From: UBA1926 sp036732005
Lineage (GTDB): Bacteria > Planctomycetota > Phycisphaerae > Phycisphaerales > UBA1924
Reading direction: 5' to 3'
DNA: 64,000 bases
NCBI GenBank assembly: GCA_036732005.1
Contig: DAINDF010000003.1
Span: forward strand, 186,001 to 250,000
The notes under the pieces are model-generated. The model saw only the letters and a program-made list of their open reading frames with translations. It did no database searches and was not told the DNA's origin. The position numbers and the translations under genes were made by a program. Of this stretch, positions 52,143-61,026 are shown piece after piece; the stretch's first letter is position 1, and every line of letters starts with the position of its first letter.

Positions 52143-52904
52143 TCAGGCCGGGGCAATCCGGTGCTCGGCCAGGCTGTTGTACAGCCCGCGGCAGATTCGG
52201 TGCACCCCATGCAGCCGAGACGGCACAGATTCTCCCTTTGGGAAGGGCCTGCCGAACCCCGTCGAGGCGTACACCCCCGCGTACCAGTGCGGCCCCCAGA
52301 CCCCGTCCGCCGGGTGCGGGCCCGCAGGCCAGGCGAGCATCGCCTCGTCGAACGGCACCCCCACCGCCCCGCAAAGCCCCGCGAGCGATCCCCGGGGATC
52401 CTCGAGCACATCGCGGGAATCGAGCACCGGGGGCGTCCGCCCCGTCCGCTCCCGCACCCACTCGAACAGGCGGACCTGCTGCGGCAGCCCCAGATCATCG
52501 GGCTCGGGGTTGGGGATCACCTTGATGAAACTGGTGATCATCTCCGCGGGGTCGCGGATCAGGAAGCAGTTGCTCAGGTGCGTGATCCAGCCCCACCCGT
52601 CCGCCACGCCGCGCCCAGGGTCCATCTCGGGGGTGAGGTGATGGGCCATGTGCTTCTGATACCAGACGGCGCGGTCGCACGGGCCGGTCAACGCCGACAC
52701 CACCGCCCGCCAGTCCGTCGGCTGGCTCGCCATCACCGCCTCGGCCGCGGGGTGCGTCGCCCGCTTGCCGGCGTCGAGCGTGCTCAGGTAGTGCGCATAC
52801 AGCGGCTCGTCGCTCACCCGGGCGTCCGCCCGGCTCGACCACGCGCGCATCATCGCCGTCGAGATGTTCCGCGGGCCCGACCACATCGCGACGCGCACCG
52901 TCAT
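52143..52904 (-). CDS. Sulfotransferase-like protein
   Basis: 253 residues. MTVRVAMWSGPRNISTAMMRAW carries the PAPS-binding-type loop (SGPRNISTAMMR) of the sulfotransferase-like family, and WYQKHMAHHL, FLIRDPAEMITSF (the 3'-phosphate-binding Arg/Ser region) and LDSRDVLEDP follow in the expected order. Members next to class IV aminotransferases are common in bacterial genomes and are sometimes misnamed as aminotransferases. The acceptor molecule is unknown. ATG 52904 is used, with TACATT 7 nt upstream and no SD. Confidence 0.75.
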   Translation of the reverse strand: MTVRVAMWSGPRNISTAMMRAWSSRADARVSDEPLYAHYLSTLDAGKRATHPAAEAVMASQPTDWRAVVSALTGPCDRAVWYQKHMAHHLTPEMDPGRGVADGWGWITHLSNCFLIRDPAEMITSFIKVIPNPEPDDLGLPQQVRLFEWVRERTGRTPPVLDSRDVLEDPRGSLAGLCGAVGVPFDEAMLAWPAGPHPADGVWGPHWYAGVYASTGFGRPFPKGESVPSRLHGVHRICRGLYNSLAEHRIAPA

Positions 52905-52911
52905 GCGCGCC

Positions 52912-52917
52912 AATGTA
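52912..52917 (-). promoter_or_regulatory. -10-like hexamer TACATT for the sulfotransferase-like gene
   Basis: TACATT, GGCGCGC (7 nt), then ATG 52904 on the minus strand. Confidence 0.4.
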
Positions 52918-52962
52918 CACAACGCCCAGCCGCCACCGCCCGCGGACCGCGCGGAGGGGGGA

Positions 52963-53358
52963 TCAGCCCTCCGACATGCAGGGCATGGGCCGGCCGAAGA
53001 ACTCCTCGCGCACGACCTTCCCGCCCTCGACCGTGTACACCGCGACCTCGTCCATCTGCATACGGGGCCACGACCCGTCCTTGGACTCGCAGTCGAGTTC
53101 GTACCGGACGCAGAACCCGTTGGGCGTCACATAGGGCCCGTGGGCCTTGCAGGAGTGCATCGTCACGCTCTCCGCCCAGTGCTTGTGCTTCTCGACGACC
53201 GCCGCCCGCCCCCTGAACTCCTGCCCGTCCCCCTCGATCGAGACGAAATCGGGGTGCCAGTGCTTGTCCCACAGCGGCGCATCGCTCGTCGCCCCGCTGT
53301 TGACATGGTCCACCACCGCCTTGCCCATCACCGCGTTCGGGTGCTTCTCATTCATCAT
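52963..53358 (-). CDS. SnoaL-like (NTF2-fold) protein
   Basis: 131 residues. The pattern is that of SnoaL/ketosteroid-isomerase-like proteins: AVVDHVNSGATSDAPLWDKHWHPDFVSIEGDGQEFRGRAAVVEKHKHW, then GFCVRYELDC and AVYTVEGGKVVREEFFGRP. These small cone-shaped domains bind or isomerise hydrophobic ligands. No catalytic Asp can be assigned with confidence. ATG 53358 has the strong SD GGAGGTGG, and the second ATG follows directly. The gene runs 205 nt after the secreted 53566 gene on the same strand. Confidence 0.75.
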   Translation of the reverse strand: MMNEKHPNAVMGKAVVDHVNSGATSDAPLWDKHWHPDFVSIEGDGQEFRGRAAVVEKHKHWAESVTMHSCKAHGPYVTPNGFCVRYELDCESKDGSWPRMQMDEVAVYTVEGGKVVREEFFGRPMPCMSEG

Positions 53359-53565
53359 CGATCCACCTCCTTGCCCCGGCCGGCGCCTCCCGGCCATGTT
53401 TGGCTTTCGTTTTGTAGCAGACTCCCCCGGCTCTGTCCACCCGAACAACGAGGATTGCCCGCCCGAACACCCCATCTCCCCGCAGCACAAGCCCCTTGGA
53501 GCCCTCGGCCCAGGGGCCAGGGGTCTCCATTCGGGACGCGTCGGCCCCACTCCCACGGCGCCGTC

Positions 53566-54840
53566 TCAGCGTGTGATTGGGAGATCGGCCGGGGGCTCGA
53601 CTGCCTCGCCCTCGATCACGAACGACCGCGCGATCCTCTCAAACACCCGTCTCGCCTCCTCGTGCTCGTACCACGCCGTCATCACGACGCTGTGCTCGAT
53701 CCGACCCGGCGCGAACAGGGCAAACCGCATTGAGTCGAATGCTGAAGGTCGGCCGAGTGGCCCCACCACCGCGCCTTCCCGCATTCGCGACTCCTGCCTG
53801 ATCACGCGGAGGAAACCGGTCTGCCCCGCAGCGTTTGTAAAGAGCCTGGCCTCGACGAGGCGCACCCCATCGGTCGGCTCCCACCGCTCCATCCACTCCG
53901 CCACATGAGCCCACGAGCCCGCCGTGACGCGCTCGCCATCAGCCTCGGCAGGGAACGGTCCTCGCGTACCGGCGCTCGCGATCGGTTGAAGCACGGTTCC
54001 GCGCTCTTCCCACGCCGTCCGATCAGACAAGCCGCCACCGATCGAACGCGTCATCAGGCTGAAGCGCTGCTCGGTCTCCTCAAAGGCCAGGCGGGTCGGC
54101 GGGATCGGCCCGACCTGCTGCGGCAGTCCCGGCCAGCCCGACTCACCCCACTCGCTCGGCACACACAGCGACCACCCTTCCCCGTGCCAGCGCGTCCAGT
54201 CTTCGCAAGGCTCGGTCGCGGGGGAGCGTGGGGCGGCGAACGCAACCGACTGCCCGACGAGCTCAAACGCAGCCTGCTCTTCTGCCGCCATCGGCTCCCA
54301 GTCGTTCACGCCCGAGCGAATCGCCCCCCGTATGAAAATGACTCGGTCGTCCCCACCGTCCACACGAAAGAGAATCTCGCGACGATCCTCGGCAAGCCTG
54401 CGCACAAGCCGATGCCCGCGCGTCGTGAACTCGACGACATCGAGCAGCGGGTTCTCGGGCTCGGCGTGCGCGCCGAACCGCCACCAGTCGGTCGGGTGGT
54501 GCCCCGCGGCGGGCAGCCACCACGAGGGGTCGTTCGTGCCGAGGTACACGGCGAGTTGCATCCGCCTCCCGGGTACTGGATGCAACCCGGTCTCGCCGCG
54601 GGTTCCCGAGCAACGGAAGAAGATCTGCCTCGGCTCGCCGTCCGCGAAACGCACGCCTAGAAAGGTGTTCCCGCAGTAGGCAAACCCGGATAACTGCATC
54701 GACTCCGGGTGCTCGAACGACACTCCCAGCCGCGCCGCGTCGAACCGAACCCAGGGCTCCTTACCCGGCGACGAGGCCTGGGCCGCGCCGCCGACAAACA
54801 CCCAACTCAACAACACGGAGACGACCGCCGTGGAGCGCAT
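53566..54840 (-). CDS. Secreted protein of unknown function
   Basis: 424 residues with a clear signal peptide (MRSTAVVSVLLSWVFVGGAAQA) and strong SD AAGGAGGTGACTC before ATG 54840. Two related-looking halves can be seen, each opening with a PsbP-like or lipocalin-like line: VRFDAARLGVSFEHPESMQLSGFAY, and WTRWHGEGWSLCVPSEWGESGWP. Each continues with repeated strands and ends with a helix pair, the second being EARRVFERIARSFVIEG. No enzyme motif. It may be a periplasmic binding protein with a duplicated domain. Confidence 0.65.
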   Translation of the reverse strand: MRSTAVVSVLLSWVFVGGAAQASSPGKEPWVRFDAARLGVSFEHPESMQLSGFAYCGNTFLGVRFADGEPRQIFFRCSGTRGETGLHPVPGRRMQLAVYLGTNDPSWWLPAAGHHPTDWWRFGAHAEPENPLLDVVEFTTRGHRLVRRLAEDRREILFRVDGGDDRVIFIRGAIRSGVNDWEPMAAEEQAAFELVGQSVAFAAPRSPATEPCEDWTRWHGEGWSLCVPSEWGESGWPGLPQQVGPIPPTRLAFEETEQRFSLMTRSIGGGLSDRTAWEERGTVLQPIASAGTRGPFPAEADGERVTAGSWAHVAEWMERWEPTDGVRLVEARLFTNAAGQTGFLRVIRQESRMREGAVVGPLGRPSAFDSMRFALFAPGRIEHSVVMTAWYEHEEARRVFERIARSFVIEGEAVEPPADLPITR

Positions 54841-55085
54841 GAGTCACCTCCTTCTGCTGAGCAGTATCGCACCAGACAATGCTCGCGCCGAGCTTGAACA
54901 GAGGAATGTGACCCGCCCGTGACGATCTCAACCGGGTCGACACCTCCGGGCCGCCGATCAGCCCGCAGCATGATCCTCGAACCGGCAGCCCCCGATCACG
55001 CCCCCATCGCCCTTCGGGCCGATCGCGGGCGCCGCTCAGGCAGGACGAGACCCACCCTCCGCCACGCAACCTGCGAGAATGCGCC

Positions 55086-55553
55086 ATGCCAACCCTCCGA
55101 GCCGACCTCGTCGACGCCTATGTCTTCCACCGGGCCCCGGGCCTCGAGTTGCTGCAACTGCGCCGGGCCCTCGACCCGCTCCGAGCCACCTGGCAGCCCG
55201 TGATGGGGCATGTCGAGCCGGGCGAGACCGCCGTCGCCTGCCTCTGGCGGGAGCTTCGCGAGGAGACGGGCCTGTCTCCTCGAGACGCCCTCGGCGCGTG
55301 GGCACTCGAGCAGGTTCACCCCTACTTCGTCGCGGACCTCGACGCGGTGATCATGAGCCCGCGCTTCGCCGTCGAGGTCGCCCCGGGCTGGGAGCCCACG
55401 CTCAACCACGAGCACGACGCCGCCCGATGGGTCGACCTCAACGACGCCGAAGCCCGCTTCCTCTGGCCCGGGCAGCACGCGGCGATCCGCGAACTCGCCT
55501 CGATGCTGGGCCACCCCGAGCGAGCCGCCGTCCTCCGACTGCCCGGCGCGTGA
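55086..55553 (+). CDS. Nudix hydrolase
   Basis: 155 residues with a perfect Nudix box, GHVEPGETAVACLWRELREETGL (G-x5-E-x7-R-E-U-x-E-E-x-G-U), near residues 41-63, followed by VADLDAVIMSPRFAVEVAPG and NHEHDAARWVDLNDAEAR. The latter is close to pyrophosphatases of the MutT/NudB-like dihydroneopterin-triphosphatase type, where such an ending precedes a helix. Substrate is not fixed. GAGAAT 5 nt before ATG 55086 may be a -10. Confidence 0.88.
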   Translation: MPTLRADLVDAYVFHRAPGLELLQLRRALDPLRATWQPVMGHVEPGETAVACLWRELREETGLSPRDALGAWALEQVHPYFVADLDAVIMSPRFAVEVAPGWEPTLNHEHDAARWVDLNDAEARFLWPGQHAAIRELASMLGHPERAAVLRLPGA

Positions 55554-55611
55554 CGCGGCCCACTGTTCGCTCTCACACGGCCCGATCGAGTTCGACCAGC
55601 ACAACCCCGCG

Positions 55612-56532
55612 TTACTCGCACCCGCCGATGAAGGTCGACACGAACACGCCGACATCCCCCAAGTCGAACACCCCGCAGGGCGCCGCGAGGTCCGCCTCGG
55701 ATTGGCCAGACAGGAACGCCCCGACGAATGCGGTGACATCGGCGAGGTCGAGCAGCCCGAACGGGGCAGCGAGGTCCGCCAGGCATGGCGCTCCCTGCGC
55801 CAACGCGAGGACCTGTTTGCCCGTGAGCGCCTGGCGATAGACTGCCACATCATCTATCCACCCAAGAAAATGCTCAGAGGCGTTGCTCACCGGGCTGCGG
55901 TCGAGCGCACCGATGGCGAACTCGATGTTCGTGTCGAGGCTCCCCAGGCCCGAGATAGCGCCCGACGCCGTCGGGCTCGTGCTGTCCGGGTCCAGATAGA
56001 GACGGATCTCCGCCGCGGTGCGGTCCAGCACCCCGGCAACGAAATGCCACCCAATTCCGCCCGGCTCCGCCGCCGTGGCCCGGCCGACCGTGCTTCCGTC
56101 ACCGACATTGAATTCGATGATCTCGTCTCGGATCTGAAGGCCGTACCCAGCGTTTGCGGGCGTCCCTGAGAATGTGAGCCCCTTGTTGACCAGTTTCATC
56201 CAATCACTCGAATCTGTCGTCTTGCGAAACCGCACGACGATCGTGAACGAGTCGCCCCCCATGTTCATCGCCGTGCTCTGACCCGACACCAGCACGCGGT
56301 CGTTCACGCCGTCGAAGCCAACCGCGAAGTTGTTGCACGGGTCGAGCGACCCCGGCAGGCCGAGCGTCGGGCCGCCAACATAGGTGCCGTAGTAGCCGCT
56401 CGAGTCCTCGAACGCCAGCGAGCCACCGATCTCGTCGAGGCCCCAGTGAGCGAACGCACTGGGCATGCCACCAAACACCGTTCCACTAAGCATCAAACCA
56501 GCGGTTCCAATAACAGCCAATCGCATCGTCAT
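55612..56532 (-). CDS. Secreted LamG-domain protein with C-terminal dockerin-like module
   Basis: 306 residues. Signal peptide (AVIGTAGLMLSGTVFGG), then a concanavalin/LamG-like domain: HWGLDEIGGSLAFEDSSGYYGTYVGGP, NDRVLVSGQSTAMNMGGDSFTIVVRFR, WHFVAGVLDRTAAEIRLYLDP and LGWIDDVAVYRQALTGKQVLAL, the usual end of the fold. The last 55 residues, from CLADLAAPFGLLDLADVTAFV to STFIGGCE, are the dockerin-like module also found at the ends of the genes at 32432 and 38000. LamG domains bind glycans or proteins. ATG 56532 follows AGGAAGAGGCA. Confidence 0.85.
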   Translation of the reverse strand: MTMRLAVIGTAGLMLSGTVFGGMPSAFAHWGLDEIGGSLAFEDSSGYYGTYVGGPTLGLPGSLDPCNNFAVGFDGVNDRVLVSGQSTAMNMGGDSFTIVVRFRKTTDSSDWMKLVNKGLTFSGTPANAGYGLQIRDEIIEFNVGDGSTVGRATAAEPGGIGWHFVAGVLDRTAAEIRLYLDPDSTSPTASGAISGLGSLDTNIEFAIGALDRSPVSNASEHFLGWIDDVAVYRQALTGKQVLALAQGAPCLADLAAPFGLLDLADVTAFVGAFLSGQSEADLAAPCGVFDLGDVGVFVSTFIGGCE

Positions 56533-56615
56533 TGCCTCTTCCTACCACGGATCTTCGCGCAGCATACCGGCGCGGGGCAGTACTTCCAACCTATGCCGAC
56601 AGAATCCGGATTCTC

Positions 56616-57788
56616 TCAACTGATCGAGAGCGTCGGCGTCGCCTTCCCCTGCCGCAACGCCGCCAGGCTCACCTGCGCCTCCAGGTTGCTCAGCATCTTC
56701 TCCAGAGACGCGGGCAGCGCCGCCCCGCCGGCGCCGGCCTCCTCAAAGTTCCGCAGGGGGCGCCCCGCGTCCCCGTTCGCACGCAGCGCGGTGTTGATCG
56801 GGATCGCGCCGAGGAACGGAAGCCCGAGCCGCTGGGCCATCTGCTCGGCCCCGCCCCGCCCGAAAATGTCGTAGGTCTTCCCGTCGTCCCCGATGAAGTA
56901 GGACATGTTCTCGACCACACCAAGCACATCGATGTTCAGCTGCTGGAACATCCGCACCGCGCGCACCGCGTCGTCCTGCGCCACCTTCTGCGGCGTGCAC
57001 ACGATCACCGCCCCCGTCAGCCGGAGCGTCTGCGCCATCGTCAGCGGAACATCCCCCGTGCCGGGAGGCAAGTCGATCACGAGATAGTCGAGCTCGCCCC
57101 ATCGCGTCCGCGTCACCAACTGGTTGAACGCGCCGTGCGCCATCGGGCCGCGCCAGATCAGCGGCTTGTCCGACTCGACGAGCTTGCCCAGCGTGATCGC
57201 CTTCACCCCGTGCACCGCGTGAGGCTGCAGCTCGCCCCCGTGCACGACCTGCTCGAGCGCGTCCAGACCCAGCAGCGTCGGGAGCGAGGGCCCGTAGATG
57301 TCCCCGTCCAGCAGCCCCACCGCGTGACCCCGCCGCGCCAGCCCCACCGCGAGGTTCACCGCGACCGTGCTCTTGCCCACGCCCCCCTTGCCCGCGCCGA
57401 CCGCGATGACATGCTTCACCCCGGGCAGCGCGCTCGACATCTGCTCCGGCTCCGGCGCAGCACTCCGGGCGGACCGCGCGGGCTCGCTCGCCCCGGCCTG
57501 CTGGCCCGTCTTGAAGATGACGCCGCCCTGATGATCGACGAACTGGAAGAGGAGCCCCGCGACCTCGACGCCCTCGCGCCCCGCGTGACGCCGGATCGCG
57601 CGGTCCGCGTCCCCCGCGATCTGCATCATGGTGGGCTGGTCGGTCCCCGCGGGCAGGCTCAGCTTCACGGTCGCGGTCGCGTCGCACGCCGCGACCCACT
57701 GCAGCGCCCCGCCCGTCACGAGGTCCGCGCCGCCCGGCCCCTCCACCGTGGTCAGCGCCCGGGTCACCATGTCCTTGGTCAGCGTCAC
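56616..57788 (-). CDS. mrp: Mrp/ApbC-like P-loop ATPase
   Basis: 390 residues from GTG 57788 with the SD GGAGGT. The N-terminal 90 residues are a MIP18-like domain, followed by an Ala/Pro linker and the Mrp ATPase: GAGKGGVGKSTVAVNLA (deviant Walker A), GLLDGDIYGPSLPTLLG, DYLVIDLPPGTGDVPL and VVENMSYFIGDDGKTYDIFGRGG. In Fe-S carriers of this family a CxxC follows the NMSYF motif; here the position reads IGDDGK and both cysteines are missing. The protein may therefore be a scaffold ATPase that does not itself carry a cluster. It is divergent from an orphan terminator region at 57789-58174. Confidence 0.87.
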   Translation of the reverse strand: MTLTKDMVTRALTTVEGPGGADLVTGGALQWVAACDATATVKLSLPAGTDQPTMMQIAGDADRAIRRHAGREGVEVAGLLFQFVDHQGGVIFKTGQQAGASEPARSARSAAPEPEQMSSALPGVKHVIAVGAGKGGVGKSTVAVNLAVGLARRGHAVGLLDGDIYGPSLPTLLGLDALEQVVHGGELQPHAVHGVKAITLGKLVESDKPLIWRGPMAHGAFNQLVTRTRWGELDYLVIDLPPGTGDVPLTMAQTLRLTGAVIVCTPQKVAQDDAVRAVRMFQQLNIDVLGVVENMSYFIGDDGKTYDIFGRGGAEQMAQRLGLPFLGAIPINTALRANGDAGRPLRNFEEAGAGGAALPASLEKMLSNLEAQVSLAALRQGKATPTLSIS

Positions 57789-58174
57789 GGTCTACCTCCG
57801 CGGAGCCCGGGCGATGCCGGAACTCCCTTCCCGATCTTCGCCCCCTCAACCGCGCCGGGCGAGAGCGCCTCTCCGGAACAACGCCGATCTGCCCCCAGCC
57901 CGCTTGATCCGGGACCAACCGGGCCATGATCCCGTGTTCTTTGTTTGTGTTTCTATAGGTATCGCCTGATAAGATGGGCAATTTTCTGAGGCAATATGAA
58001 GATTTATTGAGCAGAACCGGCGATTCATCCGTATAGTACCTCAGATCTCTCTCTCCTCCAGCGGGGCGCTGTCAAGCATGGCGCCTCGCTTTTTTTTTCG
58101 CGCCCCGAGCGGCTTCTGTTCTCCGTGGGCTTCCCCCCGCCGCCGGCCTACCCTCACGCCCCGCGGAGAGCACC
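57789..58174. other. AT-rich gene-free region with plus-strand terminator
   Basis: The stretch 57935-58055 is far less G+C rich than anything nearby. It includes possible -10 elements TATAGG (57955-57960) and TAAGAT (57969-57974), and an intrinsic terminator follows at 58060-58098, before the epimerase start at 58175. No protein-coding frame was found in it on either strand. Confidence 0.6.
58060..58098 (+). terminator. Orphan intrinsic terminator
   Basis: AGCGGGGCGC (58060-58069) pairs with GCGCCTCGCT (58081-58090) with one G-T pair, loop of 11 nt, then nine T (58090-58098). There is no plus-strand gene upstream of it. Confidence 0.85.
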
Positions 58175-59155
58175 GTGAAGAACGAACGCGTCGTCGTCAC
58201 CGGCTCCGCCGGGTTCATCGGCTCCCACACCGTCGCCGCCCTCCTCGCACGCGGCGCCGCCGTCCTCGGCATCGACAACTTCGACCCGTTCTACGACCCC
58301 GCCATCAAGCGCGGCAACGAGGCCCGCAACCGCGACGCCGCCGAGCGATCGGGTTCGCCCTACACCTTCGTCAGCGCCGACCTCGCCGAGCCCGATGCCT
58401 TCGCCATCGCCGCCGAGGCCTTCCGCCCGACCGGCGTGATCCACCTCGCCGCCAAGGCGGGCGTCCGCCCAAGCATCGAGGACCCCCCGGGCTATGCGCG
58501 CGCCAATGTCACCGCGACCGCCGAGGTGCTCAACACGGCCCACCGCCTCGGGTGCGCCCGGGTCGTCCTCGCGTCGAGTTCCTCGGTCTACGGCAACGCC
58601 GCCGAAGCCCCCTTCTCCGAGGACGGCCCCGCCGTCGAGCCCATCAGCCCCTACGCCGCCACCAAGCGCGCCTGCGAACTCCTCGCCCACACCCACCACC
58701 ACCTCACCGGGCAGCCCGTCTCCTGCCTGCGCTTCTTCACCGTCTACGGCCCGCGGCAGCGGCCCGATCTCGCCATCGCCAAGTTCATGCGCCTCATCAG
58801 CCGGGGCGAGCCCATCATCATGTTCGGCAACGGCGCCACCAGCCGCGACTACACCTTCATCGACGACATCGTCGCCGGCGTGCTCGCCGCCTACCAGCGC
58901 ACCCCCGACTTCGGGCGCCGAATCTGGAACCTCGGCTCCGACCGCCCCGCCCGCCTCGACGACCTCATCGCGGAGATCGCCGCCGTCGTGGGCAAGCCCG
59001 CCCGCATCGAGCAGGGCCCCATGCAGCCCGGCGATGTCGAACGCACCTGGGCCGACCTGACCCGCGCGCGCGCCGAACTCGCCTATTCACCCACCACCAC
59101 GCTCCGCGAGGGGCTCGAGCGGCAGTGGGCCGCGGCGAACGACAACCCCGCCTGA
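58175..59155 (+). CDS. NAD-dependent sugar-nucleotide epimerase (UDP-glucuronate 4-epimerase-like)
   Basis: 326 residues of the extended SDR family: VTGSAGFIGSHTVAALL (NAD-binding), DNFDPFYDPAIKRGN, HLAAKAGVRPSIEDP, ASSSSVYGN, the catalytic YAATK (Tyr-x-x-x-Lys), CLRFFTVYGPRQRPDLAIAKF and the C-terminal GPMQPGDVERTWADLTRARAELAYSP. The DPFYD and MQPGDV motifs are those of UDP-glucuronate/UDP-galacturonate epimerases. GTG 58175 follows GGAGAG. It heads the polysaccharide locus that continues to about 63.4 kb. Confidence 0.88.
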   Translation: MKNERVVVTGSAGFIGSHTVAALLARGAAVLGIDNFDPFYDPAIKRGNEARNRDAAERSGSPYTFVSADLAEPDAFAIAAEAFRPTGVIHLAAKAGVRPSIEDPPGYARANVTATAEVLNTAHRLGCARVVLASSSSVYGNAAEAPFSEDGPAVEPISPYAATKRACELLAHTHHHLTGQPVSCLRFFTVYGPRQRPDLAIAKFMRLISRGEPIIMFGNGATSRDYTFIDDIVAGVLAAYQRTPDFGRRIWNLGSDRPARLDDLIAEIAAVVGKPARIEQGPMQPGDVERTWADLTRARAELAYSPTTTLREGLERQWAAANDNPA

Positions 59156-59163
59156 GCCCGCTC

Positions 59164-59742
59164 TCACCCGACCGGCGGGCAGAACTTCCCGAACCGCCTC
59201 GCCGGATCATCCAGCATCTGCTCGTGGGCCTCGCGTTCCGCCGCCGTCGCGAACCGGTCGCGGATCTTCTTCGCCGGCACGCCCCCGTGGATCTCGAACG
59301 GGGGGATGTCTTTCGTCACCACCGCGCCGGCCGCGACGATCGAACCCCGACCGATCGTCACCCCCGCCATGAGGATGCAACCCGCCCCGACCCACGCGTC
59401 ATCACCGATGATCGTGGGACGCACCTCCGGGGGCCGGCCCGCGAAGATGGTCGGCGTCCCCGCCTTGTCGAAGATGTGGTCGTCCCCCACGATGATCACC
59501 CGCGGCCCGAACATCACATACCGACCGATGTGCACCTTCGGCCCGATGATCCCCCCGCGCGAGATGTGGCTGTACTCGTCCGCCCGAAGATCGGGGGCCA
59601 CGACCACATCCGGCGAGCAATAGAAGGTCGGGTGCACATGCCGGAGCTTCTTCCGCCACCGCCGCCACCGCATCCGGGTCGACCGCACAAACAGATACAG
59701 CCCCTCGCTCTCACGGAGCTTCTTCTTGATCGCGCCGATCAT
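59164..59742 (-). CDS. Hexapeptide-repeat acyltransferase (LbH family)
   Basis: 192 residues. After a basic N-terminus, hexapeptide repeats build a left-handed beta-helix: GGIIGPKVHIGRYVMFGPRVII, PTIIGDDAWVGAGCILMAGVTIGRGSIVAAGAVVTKDIPPFEIHGGVPAKKI. The last segment is the usual cap motif. Such enzymes transfer acetyl or other acyl groups to sugars, here probably of an exported glycan. ATG 59742 overlaps the glycosyltransferase stop by 4 nt, so the two are translationally coupled. Confidence 0.88.
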   Translation of the reverse strand: MIGAIKKKLRESEGLYLFVRSTRMRWRRWRKKLRHVHPTFYCSPDVVVAPDLRADEYSHISRGGIIGPKVHIGRYVMFGPRVIIVGDDHIFDKAGTPTIFAGRPPEVRPTIIGDDAWVGAGCILMAGVTIGRGSIVAAGAVVTKDIPPFEIHGGVPAKKIRDRFATAAEREAHEQMLDDPARRFGKFCPPVG

Positions 59743-60968
59743 GCGTCATCTCCATTGCCGCCCATGCTCCGATAGAGCGGCCCGCGCCACGCCGCCCAGA
59801 GATCGTCCGCCCCGTGCCCCGAGACCGCGCGATCGATCAGCACGCGTTGCGTCACGGGGTTGTAGAACCGCTCGATGACCTCGATCGACATCCTCCGCCC
59901 CCGCTCGCGCAACTCGCGCGTCTCCGTGCTCGCCAGCATGTGGGCGGCGAGATCGTCCACCTCCCACGCCCGGTACAGCGCCCCGTTCACCCCATGAATA
60001 ACCGCCTCGAACTCCGGCATCTGCGTCGAGGCGTCGTCGTTCGTGATGAACGGTGTTCCATAGGCCAGGCTGTGCATCACCGTCAGCCCCGCGGGGCCCG
60101 GGATCACGCACAAGTCAGACGCCGCCAGACACTCCGCGATCGCCGACTCGTCATACAGCGCGCCCGCGAAGTGCGCCCGCACCCCACGCTCGCGCGCCGC
60201 CGCCTCAAGCCGCGGCCTGTCGGGCCCGTCCCCGACGAACAGCAGGGACATCGGCCTGCCGCGCTCCGCGCACCTCGCCGCGGCCTCGATGAGCATCCCG
60301 AGCCTCTTCGCCGGCTGGAGCCGCGTGATCGCCATCACCGCGGTCTCGGCATCCTCGCCATACATCGCCCGCCGACGCCCCGCGACCGATTCAGGATCGA
60401 GGGTCGAACGCACCCGCTCCTGCTCCCGGTAATCCAGGCTGTTGTAGATCACATGCATCCGCTCGGGGTCAAACCCACACAACACACCCACGCACTTGGC
60501 GTTGTGCCCATAGAGAAGCAGCCCGTGCGCCAGCCGGTAGAACGCGTTCCGGAACGCGCCCTTGAGTCCGCCCTCACGCTTCTGCCACCCGTGCGTCCAG
60601 AAGAACACCCGCTTGCCGCGCAGCCTCCCGAGGATCGCCGCGAGCCAGGTCGCCGGCCACATCGCGTTGCCGAGCAGAATGAGTGTGTCGTACCGACCCG
60701 AGAGCGCCAGCGCGATCGCCCGCGGCTGGATCATCAAGGGACCGAACCGGAGACACCTCGCCCTGATGAACCGATCCGCCGGGATCGCCTCGGTGAGCTT
60801 GATCCCCTTGCCGTCGTCAACGGTGTCGCCCGCGAAGTCGTAGCGGTGGTGCCCGTGGTCGAGCAGCTCGCGGATCACCGCCTCCCGGTAGTGCGCAAAG
60901 TAGTGATACAGCACCAACACCCGACGCGGGGCACTGAGACCATCGCCGCTCTGAGTGCCTCGTGACAC
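59739..60968 (-). CDS. Glycosyltransferase (GT-B, group 1)
   Basis: 409 residues from GTG 60968, chosen because GGGAGG lies 6 nt upstream; the frame remains open further. VLVLYHYFAHYREAVIREL opens the N-terminal Rossmann domain, and the C-terminal domain has MAITRLQPAKRLGMLIEAA, LLFVGDGPDRPRLEAAARE and SDLCVIPGPAGLTVMHSLAYGTPFITND with the glutamate-side motif FEAVIHGVNGALYRAWEVDDLA. It probably adds a sugar to a lipid-linked or surface glycan at the membrane. The plus-strand glycosyltransferase at 62290 is similar in its C-terminal part. Confidence 0.85.
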   Translation of the reverse strand: MSRGTQSGDGLSAPRRVLVLYHYFAHYREAVIRELLDHGHHRYDFAGDTVDDGKGIKLTEAIPADRFIRARCLRFGPLMIQPRAIALALSGRYDTLILLGNAMWPATWLAAILGRLRGKRVFFWTHGWQKREGGLKGAFRNAFYRLAHGLLLYGHNAKCVGVLCGFDPERMHVIYNSLDYREQERVRSTLDPESVAGRRRAMYGEDAETAVMAITRLQPAKRLGMLIEAAARCAERGRPMSLLFVGDGPDRPRLEAAARERGVRAHFAGALYDESAIAECLAASDLCVIPGPAGLTVMHSLAYGTPFITNDDASTQMPEFEAVIHGVNGALYRAWEVDDLAAHMLASTETRELRERGRRMSIEVIERFYNPVTQRVLIDRAVSGHGADDLWAAWRGPLYRSMGGNGDDA

Positions 60969-61026
60969 CGTGTCCCTCCCGATCACGCCTGCGGACGACA
61001 GCCTATCGGCATGCCCCGGCCCACGC

